Shown here one piece after another: positions 42,139-50,848 of a DNA stretch of 64,000 nt. Positions within the stretch are counted from its first letter, which is position 1. Every line of letters starts with the position of its first letter. Source of the DNA: Bacillota bacterium. GTDB taxonomy: Bacteria > Bacillota > UBA4882 > UBA8346. Below the pieces are notes generated by a model that was not told the DNA's origin, did not search any database, and worked only from the letters and a program-made list of their open reading frames with translations. Position numbers and translations under genes: made by a program. The DNA lies in contig JAEZFP010000068.1 of NCBI GenBank assembly GCA_023417475.1, forward strand, positions 62,001-126,000, read 5' to 3'.

Positions 42139-43905
42139 TTAGACAGTTGATTTGATCGACAATTCCTTTAATTGCCGGGGTGAAACTTCTGACGGAGCGC
42201 TGGTCATCAAACAGGTCGCACTGGCTGTTTTCGGGAAGGCGATGACATCCCGGATCGAAGTGCTGCCGGTCATTAACATCACCATCCGGTCTAATCCGAA
42301 CGCGATCCCGCCATGGGGCGGTGTGCCGTACTCAAAGGCGTCCAGTAAAAATCCGAATTTTTCATAGGCTTCTTCAAAAGACATTCCTAAGAGTTTGAAC
42401 ATTTTTTCCTGGAGTTCCCGTTGGAATATTCGCAAACTGCCGCCACCAAGCTCGACCCCGTTTAAAACCAGATCGTAGGAGTTGGCGCGAACACTGCCGG
42501 GTTCGGTTTCCAACTTCGCAATATCCTCGGGTATCGGCGAGGTGAACGGATGGTGCACTGCGACATATCGTTGTTCTTCATCGTCAAACTCGAGTAACGG
42601 GAAGTTGATGATCCATAAGAATTGGAACACATCGTCCGGGATCAACTGCAATCGCCGCCCGAATTCCAGCCGCACTTGTCCCAGCGCGGTCTGAGCGACG
42701 CTCGGTTTATCGGCAATCAACAGAATTAAATCGCCGGTTTTCGCATTAAACCGTTGGACAATCTGTTCCAATTCTTCCGGGCTGAAAAATTTAGCGATCG
42801 GCGATTTAATCCCTTCGTCCGAAAGCACCAAATAGGCCAAACCTTTGGCGCCGTACGTCGCAGCCAGCGGTGACAGCTCGTCCAACTGACTCCGGGTGTA
42901 ATGGGCGCAACCGGGAACGGTAATTCCCACAACCTTGCCGCCCCCCGCGACCACATTGGCAAATACCTTAAAGCCGCAGTTGGCGACCAAATCGGAGATT
43001 TCAACCAATTCAAGTCCAAAACGGGTATCCGGCTTATCGGAGCCGAAACGGGCCATCGCCTCTTTATATTCCATTTTTAAGAACGGTCGGCTTAAATTCA
43101 ACCCGATCGCTTCCTTGAATACCGCGGCGATCATTTCCTCCATCATTTCCAAGATCATATTTTGGTTGAGAAATGACATTTCAATATCGATTTGGGTAAA
43201 CTCCGGTTGCCGGTCGGCGCGTAAGTCTTCATCACGGAAACACCGCACGATTTGAAAATATTTCTCAAAACCGCTGACCATCAATAGTTGCTTAAAGATC
43301 TGCGGCGACTGCGGCAACGCGTAAAACCGTCCCGGATTGACCCGGCTGGGAACCAAAAAGTCCCGGGCCCCTTCGGGAGTGCTTTTGGTCAACATCGGCG
43401 TTTCGATCTCCAGAAAACCTTTTTGATCCAGAAAATCCCGTACCGATTTGGTGACACGGTGCCGTAACATGATGTTGCGCTGCATCTCCGGACGGCGCAG
43501 ATCCAAATACCGATATTTTAGCCGTACCGTTTCATCGACGTCGATATGATCGGCGATGTAGATCGGAGGCGTTTTGGCTTCATTAAGCACTTCAACTTTG
43601 ACTCCAAGCACCTCGATCTCGCCGGTGGTCAAATTGGGATTTACCGTTCCTTCCGGACGGAGAGTGACCGTACCGACAACCGCCACGACATATTCGTTAC
43701 GAAGCGATTCGGCAATATGAAAAGCCTCAGGATTGACATCCGGATTAAAAACAACTTGGACAAACCCGGACCGGTCTCTGAGGTCCACAAAGATCAGACC
43801 TCCATGATCGCGACGGCGTTGAACCCAACCGTTTAGCACTACCTCTTTACCCACATCTTTGCTGTCCAACTCCGCACAAGCAGTATTGCGTAACGTATAA
43901 ATCAA
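42139..43905 (-). CDS. aspS: Aspartyl-tRNA synthetase (bacterial type)
   Basis: 588 residues. An N-terminal OB anticodon-binding domain (1-105), class II catalytic core (motif 2 QIVRCFRDEDLRADRQPEFTQ split over about 215-235) and a bacterial GAD insertion (about 290-420) are followed by motif 3 GIAFGLDRMVML. It charges tRNA-Asp; without seeing GatCAB it cannot be said whether it is discriminating. A TTG start at 43905 follows AGGAGG. It follows hisS by 69 bases. Confidence 0.96.
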   Translation of the reverse strand: MIYTLRNTACAELDSKDVGKEVVLNGWVQRRRDHGGLIFVDLRDRSGFVQVVFNPDVNPEAFHIAESLRNEYVVAVVGTVTLRPEGTVNPNLTTGEIEVLGVKVEVLNEAKTPPIYIADHIDVDETVRLKYRYLDLRRPEMQRNIMLRHRVTKSVRDFLDQKGFLEIETPMLTKSTPEGARDFLVPSRVNPGRFYALPQSPQIFKQLLMVSGFEKYFQIVRCFRDEDLRADRQPEFTQIDIEMSFLNQNMILEMMEEMIAAVFKEAIGLNLSRPFLKMEYKEAMARFGSDKPDTRFGLELVEISDLVANCGFKVFANVVAGGGKVVGITVPGCAHYTRSQLDELSPLAATYGAKGLAYLVLSDEGIKSPIAKFFSPEELEQIVQRFNAKTGDLILLIADKPSVAQTALGQVRLEFGRRLQLIPDDVFQFLWIINFPLLEFDDEEQRYVAVHHPFTSPIPEDIAKLETEPGSVRANSYDLVLNGVELGGGSLRIFQRELQEKMFKLLGMSFEEAYEKFGFLLDAFEYGTPPHGGIAFGLDRMVMLMTGSTSIRDVIAFPKTASATCLMTSAPSEVSPRQLKELSIKSTV

Positions 43906-43974
43906 CTCAATTCCTCCTAAAAGCTATTCATCTAAATTTATCATCAAACCAATTATTGATCAATAGAGGAAACT

Positions 43975-45264
43975 TTACGATTTCACGGATATAACGTTTT
44001 CGGAAAATTTTTGTTGTAATACGTTTTGAATCTCGGTCAGGGGAATTGACTCTTGTTGACTGGTATCCATATGACGAATTACGATATTGCCGCTTCGCAG
44101 TTCGTCTTCGCCTAACACTCCGACTAAAGTCGCCCCCAGTTTGTCGGCCGACTTCATTTGCGCTTTTAAACTTCGACTCAAGAGATCCGTTTCAACGATC
44201 CAGCCGGCTTCGCGTAATTGAATCATCATTGGAAACAAAACCTGTTGCGCCTCGTTTCCTAACGGAGCTAGGTAGAGGTGCGGAGTTGTTTTTACTTCAG
44301 GAAGCAGATTTCTTGATTTTAATACCATCATCAATCGTTCCATGCCGGCCGCAAACCCGATCCCCGGGGTGGCCGGCCCACCGCATTCTTCCACCAAACC
44401 GTCATAACGTCCGCCGCCGCATAAGGCATTTTGAGCCCCCAAATCACCCGCGACGACTTCAAAGACGGTTTTGGTATAATAATCAAATCCGCGCACCAGC
44501 CGTGGGTTGAGTCGATATTTAATGTTGGTTAACTCAAGATATTTAAGTAGCTGATCGAAATGGGAACCGCAATCCGCACAGAGTGTTTCGGTGATTAACG
44601 GAATATCCGCGGTCAACTTTTTACACGCGGAATTTTTACAATCCAATAACCGTAAGGGATTCCGTTCCAAACGGCGTTGACAATTAGGACACATTTCGGC
44701 GAGACGCGGACGCAAATGTTCAATTAACCGTTCACGATACACCGGCCGACAAGTCGGGCACCCGATTGAATTGACGTTAATCTCCAAATCGGTGATTCCC
44801 AAACGCCGATAGATGTTGACTGCAATCGCGATCACTTCGGCATCGATACGGGGGTCATGACCACCCAACACTTCGACGCCAAATTGGGAGAACTGACGAA
44901 ACCGCCCGGCTTGGGGCGCCTCGCAACGAAACATCGGACCATAATAAAAAAGTTTCGCCACTCCGCCGGTTGCGGCCAGGTTGTGTTCCAAATATGCCCG
45001 CACTACGGAAGCCGTCCCTTCGGGACGCAAAGTGACGCTCCGATCACCGCGATCCGAAAAAGTAAACATCTCTTTCTCGACGATGTCGGTCGTTTCACCA
45101 ATGCCTCTTTGAAACAGCTCGGTATGCTCAAAAATCGGAGTCCGAAGTTCTCCGTAACCATATTCCCGAAAAATCTGATAAATGGCCGATTCCAATGCGC
45201 GCCATGTCGCCGCTTCGCTCGGGAGCAAATCATATGTACCTTTTGGGGCCAAAACTTTCGACAC
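43975..45264 (-). CDS. hisS: Histidyl-tRNA synthetase
   Basis: 429 residues. Class II motifs 2 and 3 are visible: FRCEAPQAGRFRQFSQFG and GIGFAAGMERLMMVL, plus histidine-specific LVRGFDYYTKTVFEV. The C-terminal anticodon domain starts near residue 330. A GTG start at 45264 follows GAGGCGG. The hisS-aspS order is common in Bacillota. A T-box was looked for in the 175-nt leader and not found. Confidence 0.96.
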   Translation of the reverse strand: MSKVLAPKGTYDLLPSEAATWRALESAIYQIFREYGYGELRTPIFEHTELFQRGIGETTDIVEKEMFTFSDRGDRSVTLRPEGTASVVRAYLEHNLAATGGVAKLFYYGPMFRCEAPQAGRFRQFSQFGVEVLGGHDPRIDAEVIAIAVNIYRRLGITDLEINVNSIGCPTCRPVYRERLIEHLRPRLAEMCPNCQRRLERNPLRLLDCKNSACKKLTADIPLITETLCADCGSHFDQLLKYLELTNIKYRLNPRLVRGFDYYTKTVFEVVAGDLGAQNALCGGGRYDGLVEECGGPATPGIGFAAGMERLMMVLKSRNLLPEVKTTPHLYLAPLGNEAQQVLFPMMIQLREAGWIVETDLLSRSLKAQMKSADKLGATLVGVLGEDELRSGNIVIRHMDTSQQESIPLTEIQNVLQQKFSENVISVKS

Positions 45265-45447
45265 AATAACCGCCTCATTTTCCGCTAATCGTTAATCGTT
45301 TCGCCATCTATATTCCATGAAGTTTCCACCGTATTCGGGAAACTCAGCTTTTTTCAAAATTATAACAAAAAAAACAACGGCCGGGTATTAAAATTCCATT
45401 ACTTCTGGATCACTTAATAAACCTGTTCACTCCAGATTTTACGTTAT

Positions 45448-45476
45448 ATTATGCCTGTTTTACGGGTAGATATCAA
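45448..45476 (-). promoter_or_regulatory. Probable promoter of hisS-aspS
   Basis: Minus-strand TTGATA, 17-base spacer, CATAAT. It implies a leader of about 175 nt before hisS. A second AT-rich promoter-like stretch lies nearer the gene, so the true start is uncertain. Confidence 0.6.
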
Positions 45477-45533
45477 GACGCGGAAGGCAGATGATTCCGC
45501 CCTCCGCGTGTTGTATCAATCCAAACAGCATGT

Positions 45534-47063
45534 TTATTTAGAAGTAGTCGTTCCGTTGGGGTTTTGTACCGGAGCTGTTTGGTTTCCTTGAGCTCCCGAG
45601 CCTTTTTGATTCAACTCTTGTTGGTATTTTTGCAGCATTTCCTGATCCTTCTTGGCGAGGGTCGCCAAGATGCTGTCTTCTTTAGAAGCTTCCGCAGTCA
45701 TCTTAAACTCGGTATAGGTTGCTTTGATCCGTTCATGAATACTGGCTTCATTAGGATGAGCAGCGCTAAACTTCGATAAGAGCTGTTTCGCGGTGGCTTT
45801 TTGGCCGTCCCCAAAATAGGCTTTGGCTAATGCGACTTGGTAATCAATGACATCCTGAGAGGCTGCCGGCAACTTTTTCAACAGGGTGATCGCATCTTTC
45901 GCTTGTTTCGCTTTGACTAATGCGTCCGCGCCGTCAACATAAATGTCGATCCGGTTCTTATAATATGCTTTGCTTGCCGCTTTCTCGTATGCTTTACCGG
46001 CTTCGGCCCATTTCTGTTCTTGATTTAAACGGAACGCGCGTAACGCCGGATCAAGAATCTCCATGTTGGATTCAGCTTTTTTATAAACTTTTTGCAACCA
46101 AGCTTGGAAAGCTTGATCGTAAGGAGCTTGTTGGACTAACAAATCATTGGCGGTTTCTTTATATTTTTCTTCATAATCTTTACCGGTTGGTTTTTCACGG
46201 GAAACAAGCTGGATGAGGTGATAACCATATTCGGTCTTCACCGGCTTGCTGATTTCACCCTTCTTGAGCGCCATGGCGCCGTTGACAAATTCTTTAACCA
46301 TTCCGGTTTTGAATTGTTCAAGCGGCATTTGACCAAGGCTGCCGCCTTTATCTTTAGAACCGGGGTCGTCCGAATATTGTTTGGCCAATTCGGCAAATTT
46401 GGCGCTATCGGCGGTAACTTTGGCATAAACTTCGTTCGCGCGGGCCAACGCTTCCGCATCAGTCCGGGTTTTGTTGTCGGAGGTCTTTAAACCAACTAAA
46501 ATGTGGCTTACTTGGATCTGTTCCAACATACCGTCGATTTGCGCCTTGGTGACTTTAACTTTTAATTCCCGAGCTTTTTGCGCAATAAACTTCTGTTTTT
46601 CAAGATCGTTTTTCAACGCTTTGCGGAAATCGTTTTTGTTGGCAAAACCTCTTTGTTGTAAGAATGACTGCAACTCTTCCTCGGTAGGGAAGTATTTTTT
46701 GATAACTTTATCAACTTCCGCGTTATCAACTTTAATCTTGGTTTTTTTCATTTCTTGATTGAAAGCGGTATCTTGAATTGCTAAGGTTAATGCGGTATCC
46801 CGAACTTGCGGTTCCGTGACCGTCATACCATATTGTTGCATCTGGCTGGACTGTTGAGCCGCTCGCATCAAATAATCATTAAACTCTTCGTCTTTAATAA
46901 CTTGTCCGTTAATTTTGACTGAAGGGCCTTGATACGAGGTAGGTTCCTTGCCTAATTGGGGAACCCCAATATAAAACATTCCAACGGTCAAACCAAGCAC
47001 CAAAAAAATAATGACTGGCGCCAAAAGTTTCTGGCAGACCCGACGAATTGACATCATGCTCAT
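45534..47063 (-). CDS. SurA/PrsA-like peptidyl-prolyl isomerase with C-terminal TPR-like region
   Basis: 509 residues. An N-terminal membrane anchor (residues 14-32) is followed by a SurA_N-like helical chaperone domain (45-180), a parvulin domain (185-290: VSHILVG, YSDDPGSKDKGGSLG, EFVNGAMALKKGEISKPVKTEYGYHLIQL, split) and an Ala-rich helical tail (330-480) that looks like TPR repeats. It folds exported or outer-membrane proteins. The tail ends in a Gln/Asn/Pro-rich segment. Its gene has a long leader with its own terminator-like hairpin. Confidence 0.86.
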   Translation of the reverse strand: MSMMSIRRVCQKLLAPVIIFLVLGLTVGMFYIGVPQLGKEPTSYQGPSVKINGQVIKDEEFNDYLMRAAQQSSQMQQYGMTVTEPQVRDTALTLAIQDTAFNQEMKKTKIKVDNAEVDKVIKKYFPTEEELQSFLQQRGFANKNDFRKALKNDLEKQKFIAQKARELKVKVTKAQIDGMLEQIQVSHILVGLKTSDNKTRTDAEALARANEVYAKVTADSAKFAELAKQYSDDPGSKDKGGSLGQMPLEQFKTGMVKEFVNGAMALKKGEISKPVKTEYGYHLIQLVSREKPTGKDYEEKYKETANDLLVQQAPYDQAFQAWLQKVYKKAESNMEILDPALRAFRLNQEQKWAEAGKAYEKAASKAYYKNRIDIYVDGADALVKAKQAKDAITLLKKLPAASQDVIDYQVALAKAYFGDGQKATAKQLLSKFSAAHPNEASIHERIKATYTEFKMTAEASKEDSILATLAKKDQEMLQKYQQELNQKGSGAQGNQTAPVQNPNGTTTSK

Positions 47064-47087
47064 CCCGATTATTCCTCCTTTAATATT

Positions 47088-47117
47088 CCAAAAAAAAATG
47101 AGTGAAAACTCATGAAT
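47088..47117 (-). terminator. Terminator hairpin inside the foldase leader
   Basis: Minus-strand ATGAGT-TTTC-ACTCAT followed by nine T residues. It lies only about 25 bases before the foldase start and 200 bases after its promoter, so it could act as an attenuator or end a small RNA. Confidence 0.62.
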
Positions 47118-47297
47118 GCTACGTACCTTGATACGAAGCCCTTGCCTTGAAAAAACTTGACGTGAACACCGAAACCTGACGAATTGATCATCAATATTAA
47201 TGAAACATTTTTCACAATACCGTAATATTTAAGCGGATTAGGAAATTTGTTTTCGCTGGAAATGATGAACTGATTCGACACTAAAAACACTGCTAAT

Positions 47298-47326
47298 ATT
47301 GTACCGAAACTAATTCCAAAAGTCAA
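47298..47326 (-). promoter_or_regulatory. Consensus promoter upstream of the foldase gene
   Basis: Minus-strand TTGACT, 17-base spacer, TACAAT. It overlaps the end of hemZ. Predicted start near 47291. Confidence 0.75.
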
Positions 47327-48789
47327 TCAAGAAGTAACCGGGTTTGCTGGGCTTTTTTAACTAATTCTTCATCTATCCTTTGGCAATAAGTTGCCGGGCA
47401 TTTGGGATTTTGATGCCGGATCACTTGATGTCCGGATCCAAAAACCCATTTGGTAACCGATCCGGCGCCCAACCCCAGAATGGTCTGCCGTTCTTCCATC
47501 ATTTGAATATTATAAATGCTTTCAAACCCCGGTTTTGCGTAACCGATATTCTCTTGTCCCGCCAATATTGACCGTTGCCGGTACAGATAGTAGGGTTGGT
47601 AACCGGCTTGCCGCAACAGCTCACGCCCGTCTTCAAGCGCCGCCGCCAATTCGGTTTCCGCGGCGTTTGATAACGAATCGAAATCCTGACGCCAAGTTGC
47701 CGCCCGTTTTGGGGCTAACGTATGCATGGTGATATTCTCCGGCTCAAACCCGATTACCTGCGACAGCGAATCCAAAAGTTCAATCCGGCCTTCTCCCGGT
47801 AATCCGGCGATTAAATCCATATTCAAAACCAAACCGGTCTTTTTTACCATGGCGACCGCCGAGTGAACCTGACTGACGGTATGTTCCCTGCCAATTCGGT
47901 CTAGTGTAATTTGACGCATCGATTGGGGATTAATACTGATCCGCGTTACACCCGCTGAAAGCATGGCGGCAATTTTGGCTTGGGATAAGGTTTCCGGTCT
48001 TCCGGCTTCCACTGTAAATTCCCGGGTGTTTTGAGTATAAAAATGTTTTGAAACAGTTTGAATCATCGCCGTAAAATCCGAATCGCTCAGACTGGTCGGC
48101 GTCCCCCCTCCGACATACACCGATTCAATCTCCAAACCCAACGTTTGACAGAGTTTCGCGGTAGCCTCAACTTCAATCGTTAATTTGCGCAAAAAATCAT
48201 TGACGAAATGGCGGTGCGTTGTTAAGGGAACCGCCGGAAATGAGCAGTAATGGCAACGGGTCGGGCAAAATGGAATTCCAAGATAAATACCGACGACACG
48301 GGACGATTTAAAAAATCGTTCCTGTTTCAGACTAACCTCAATCAGCATAGCGACTTTTACCGGATCAATGCGATAAAAGGACTGCAACTGGTCCCGGATC
48401 TCGTCAATGGTAAAACCGCGGTCCCGGAGATAATGAAAGATCTTGGTTGGTCGAACCGCACTCAAGATACCCCAAGGCGCCGTACGCCGCAGTTCGTCTT
48501 GGAATAATGCAATAATTCCCAAACGGATCATTTCTTTATAACGTTGTTCGCGTCCCGAATCGGAAAATCGGTGATCCATGAAAAACCGATCGCGATATTT
48601 CCAGATGCGTTGTTGATCCCTCGCGTCAGTTAAAACGATTTGAAGCGAATCGGTAGCCAAACGGGTGATCGCTAACCGGTAGTCGGGACGTTCTTCGTTG
48701 ATCGCTGCGGTGGGATCCATGATTTGCAACGCCGCTAAAATATTCGGCAATTGTCGTGGATTATCAATCGAAACGGCGAATTTCATCAT
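47323..48789 (-). CDS. hemZ: Radical SAM coproporphyrinogen III dehydrogenase-like protein HemZ
   Basis: 488 residues. An N-terminal extra domain (1-165) typical of HemZ precedes the radical SAM core. The iron-sulfur motif is GIPFCPTRCHYCSFPA (Cys at about 170-180). SVYVGGGTPTSL binds SAM, and LNMDLIAGLPGE is present. It is thought to oxidise coproporphyrinogen III without oxygen in haem synthesis, though some relatives are haem chaperones. No other haem gene is adjacent. The start has a weak ribosome binding site. Confidence 0.88.
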   Translation of the reverse strand: MMKFAVSIDNPRQLPNILAALQIMDPTAAINEERPDYRLAITRLATDSLQIVLTDARDQQRIWKYRDRFFMDHRFSDSGREQRYKEMIRLGIIALFQDELRRTAPWGILSAVRPTKIFHYLRDRGFTIDEIRDQLQSFYRIDPVKVAMLIEVSLKQERFFKSSRVVGIYLGIPFCPTRCHYCSFPAVPLTTHRHFVNDFLRKLTIEVEATAKLCQTLGLEIESVYVGGGTPTSLSDSDFTAMIQTVSKHFYTQNTREFTVEAGRPETLSQAKIAAMLSAGVTRISINPQSMRQITLDRIGREHTVSQVHSAVAMVKKTGLVLNMDLIAGLPGEGRIELLDSLSQVIGFEPENITMHTLAPKRAATWRQDFDSLSNAAETELAAALEDGRELLRQAGYQPYYLYRQRSILAGQENIGYAKPGFESIYNIQMMEERQTILGLGAGSVTKWVFGSGHQVIRHQNPKCPATYCQRIDEELVKKAQQTRLLLD

Positions 48790-48832
48790 TTAAACCATTC
48801 ATCGTTAATTATCGCTAACATTGTTGCTGCGA

Positions 48833-49450
48833 CTAAATTCCAAAATACGGATTAAACTCGATCTCATGACCGATGGTCGTCGACTTTTCATGCCCCGGCC
48901 AGACCAAGGTTTCCGGTGGCAATACCAATAACCGTTCTTTGATTGCGGTCAGCAGTTGTTCAAGATTACCCCCGGGAAAATCCGTCCGGCCAATACTTTC
49001 ACGAAACAATGCATCCCCCGAAAACAATAGACCCGGTTGGTATAATGAAATACTTCCGGCGGTATGTCCGGGCGTTTCAATGACGAGAAAACTTTCGTCA
49101 CCCAAAGTTAACCGGTCTCCCTCCTTTACCGTACCCGCGGCATCCGGACTGGTGAATTCTTCCCCAATAAAGGCGGACAAGTTTGCTGTGGCGGATGTCA
49201 ACATTCGGCGATCGGCTTGATGAATGATGATTGGCGCGCCGGTTTTTCGCTGTAAATCGGCATTGCCAATGATATGATCGGCATGGCCGTGAGTGTTTAC
49301 AATCCACTTCAGTTCCAACTGATCTTGAGCGATTTTAGACAGAAGCGGCTCTATCGGTCCGCCAGGATCAATAACTCCCGCTTCATTTCCCGACCAAACC
49401 AAAAAGGTATTGACGTGCAAATCACCCATTACAAAATGTTGATAATTCAT
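48833..49450 (-). CDS. Metallo-beta-lactamase fold hydrolase (glyoxalase II-like)
   Basis: 205 residues from ATG 49450, preceded by GGAGTG. The metal motif THGHADHIIGN (about residue 55) is intact, with GHTAGSISLY and a C-terminal VWPGHEKSTTIGHE. Members hydrolyse thioesters or act on persulfides; the short C-terminus argues against a full glyoxalase II. Cytosolic. It lies 43 bases after hemZ in reverse order (upstream in transcription), so both may be co-transcribed. Confidence 0.88.
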   Translation of the reverse strand: MNYQHFVMGDLHVNTFLVWSGNEAGVIDPGGPIEPLLSKIAQDQLELKWIVNTHGHADHIIGNADLQRKTGAPIIIHQADRRMLTSATANLSAFIGEEFTSPDAAGTVKEGDRLTLGDESFLVIETPGHTAGSISLYQPGLLFSGDALFRESIGRTDFPGGNLEQLLTAIKERLLVLPPETLVWPGHEKSTTIGHEIEFNPYFGI

Positions 49451-49504
49451 ACAATCACTCCAACGAGATTTACTTTCTTTAGTTCCAGTCAACTTTACTA
49501 AAAG

Positions 49505-49729
49505 TTAACTTAACGCAATTAATTCTTCGGCTTCTTCTTTATATTGAACCGGAATCACGATTTGGATTTTCGACAAAGGGCCAACTGTTAAACCAAACAG
49601 CTCCCCGGCCGATTCTTGTTTGACTTCTACGGGGATACCGGCTGTTTCCAGCATTCCGCGGATTAAGTTAGACTCCTCAAGGGTGAACACTTCGGTCAGA
49701 ACGTACCAGGTTTCATTATTTTTCATCAT
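49505..49729 (-). CDS. DUF2007 domain-containing small protein
   Basis: 74 residues matching the DUF2007 pattern: WYVLTEVFTLEESNLIRGML, then EVKQESAGELFGLTVG and a final acidic helix. The fold resembles the PII/ferredoxin-like signal proteins but its role is unknown. It begins 12 bases after ldh and may be co-transcribed with it. Confidence 0.75.
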   Translation of the reverse strand: MMKNNETWYVLTEVFTLEESNLIRGMLETAGIPVEVKQESAGELFGLTVGPLSKIQIVIPVQYKEEAEELIALS

Positions 49730-49741
49730 TAATCAACTCGC

Positions 49742-50692
49742 TTATAAATGGATTTCCTGAAGAATTGACTGTAATACTTCGGCTGAATGTTTCAATCCGG
49801 CTGCTTCCTCCGGTGTCAGCGACAGCAGGATTCTTCTTTCAACCCCGGAGCGACTGACCACCGTCGGGACACTTAAACAAACGTCGTTGATCCCATATTC
49901 TCCTTGCAACAACGTGGAAACCGTCAGGACTGAAAATTCATTCCGTAAAATACTCTCCGTTATCTCGACTAACGCCAACCCAATCGCATAATAGGTTGCC
50001 CCTTTTCCTTTAATTATTTTGTAGGCGGCATTTTTTACTTCCGTAAAAATCTGCTCTTTGGGCAACCCTTCGCAAGGATGAGTACAGACCGGGCAATAAT
50101 CGGAAAAGCGTAATCCGGCGACATTGGCCAAACTCCATACCGGAACTTCGGTATCGCCATGTTCGCCAATGACATACGCGTGAACATTGGTTGGATCGAT
50201 ATGGCAGTGTTTGCTTAATAAATACCGGAACCGCGCCGAGTCTAAAACAGTTCCCGATCCAATCACCCGGTTACTTGGAAAACCACTGAGTTTACAAGTG
50301 ATATAGGTCATAATATCAACCGGATTGGCGGCGATTAATAACAACGCTTCAGTCCCAACCCGATTAATCTGCTCAATGATTGCCCGAAAAATTGCGGCGT
50401 TGCGGGTCAGTAGGTCGATCCGGGTCTCGCCGGGTTTTTGATTTGAGCCGGCGCATAACACGATGACTGACGCATCATGGCAGTCCTGATAGGTCCCGGC
50501 GTACACTGCCACCGGACGGACGAAGGATATCCCGTGGTTGAGATCCATGATCTCTCCTTCCAACCGATCCCGGTTCGTGTCAATCAGCGCGATCTCTGAG
50601 ACCACACCATTGATCATTAAACTGTAAGCATAGGTTGATCCAACCAAACCGGCGCCAATAATCACGACTTTGCCTGCGTTTTGCTCGATCAT
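49742..50692 (-). CDS. ldh: L-lactate dehydrogenase
   Basis: 316 residues. The NAD motif is VVIIGAGLVGSTYAYSL. The specificity loop NQKPGETRIDLL has Gln at the position that selects pyruvate/lactate over malate, and the catalytic His is in VIGEHGDTEVPVWS. It reduces pyruvate to L-lactate in fermentation. ATG 50692 is chosen because AGAGGTG lies six bases upstream. Confidence 0.94.
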   Translation of the reverse strand: MIEQNAGKVVIIGAGLVGSTYAYSLMINGVVSEIALIDTNRDRLEGEIMDLNHGISFVRPVAVYAGTYQDCHDASVIVLCAGSNQKPGETRIDLLTRNAAIFRAIIEQINRVGTEALLLIAANPVDIMTYITCKLSGFPSNRVIGSGTVLDSARFRYLLSKHCHIDPTNVHAYVIGEHGDTEVPVWSLANVAGLRFSDYCPVCTHPCEGLPKEQIFTEVKNAAYKIIKGKGATYYAIGLALVEITESILRNEFSVLTVSTLLQGEYGINDVCLSVPTVVSRSGVERRILLSLTPEEAAGLKHSAEVLQSILQEIHL

Positions 50693-50746
50693 AAAATCAC
50701 CTCTTCGCAAAAATTAATAGTAACCGATATTTCGGTACGCCCATCG

Positions 50747-50775
50747 AAAATAGAGGCAACGATTGCCTCTATTTT
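50747..50775. terminator. Rho-independent terminator after nrdJ
   Basis: AAAATAGAGGCAA / TTGCCTCTATTTT with a 3-base loop. It separates nrdJ from ldh. Confidence 0.82.
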
Positions 50776-50848
50776 ATGCGTCAAGTGATCGGTATAGTTT
50801 TACCAATTTTTAATTTCCATTCCCTATGACATGAGGCAAATTGAGCTA

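Noticed and set aside
45265..45440. T-box leader before hisS
   Set aside because: The conserved T-box sequence and a specifier stem were looked for on the minus strand and not found.
45485..45520. Stem ACGCGGA/TCCGCGT after the foldase gene as a terminator
   Set aside because: The stem is real but there is no T-run on the minus strand, so a terminator call is not supported.
47069..47326. 85-codon open frame on the minus strand before the foldase gene
   Set aside because: It starts inside hemZ at the promoter and spans the terminator hairpin. Composition looks random.
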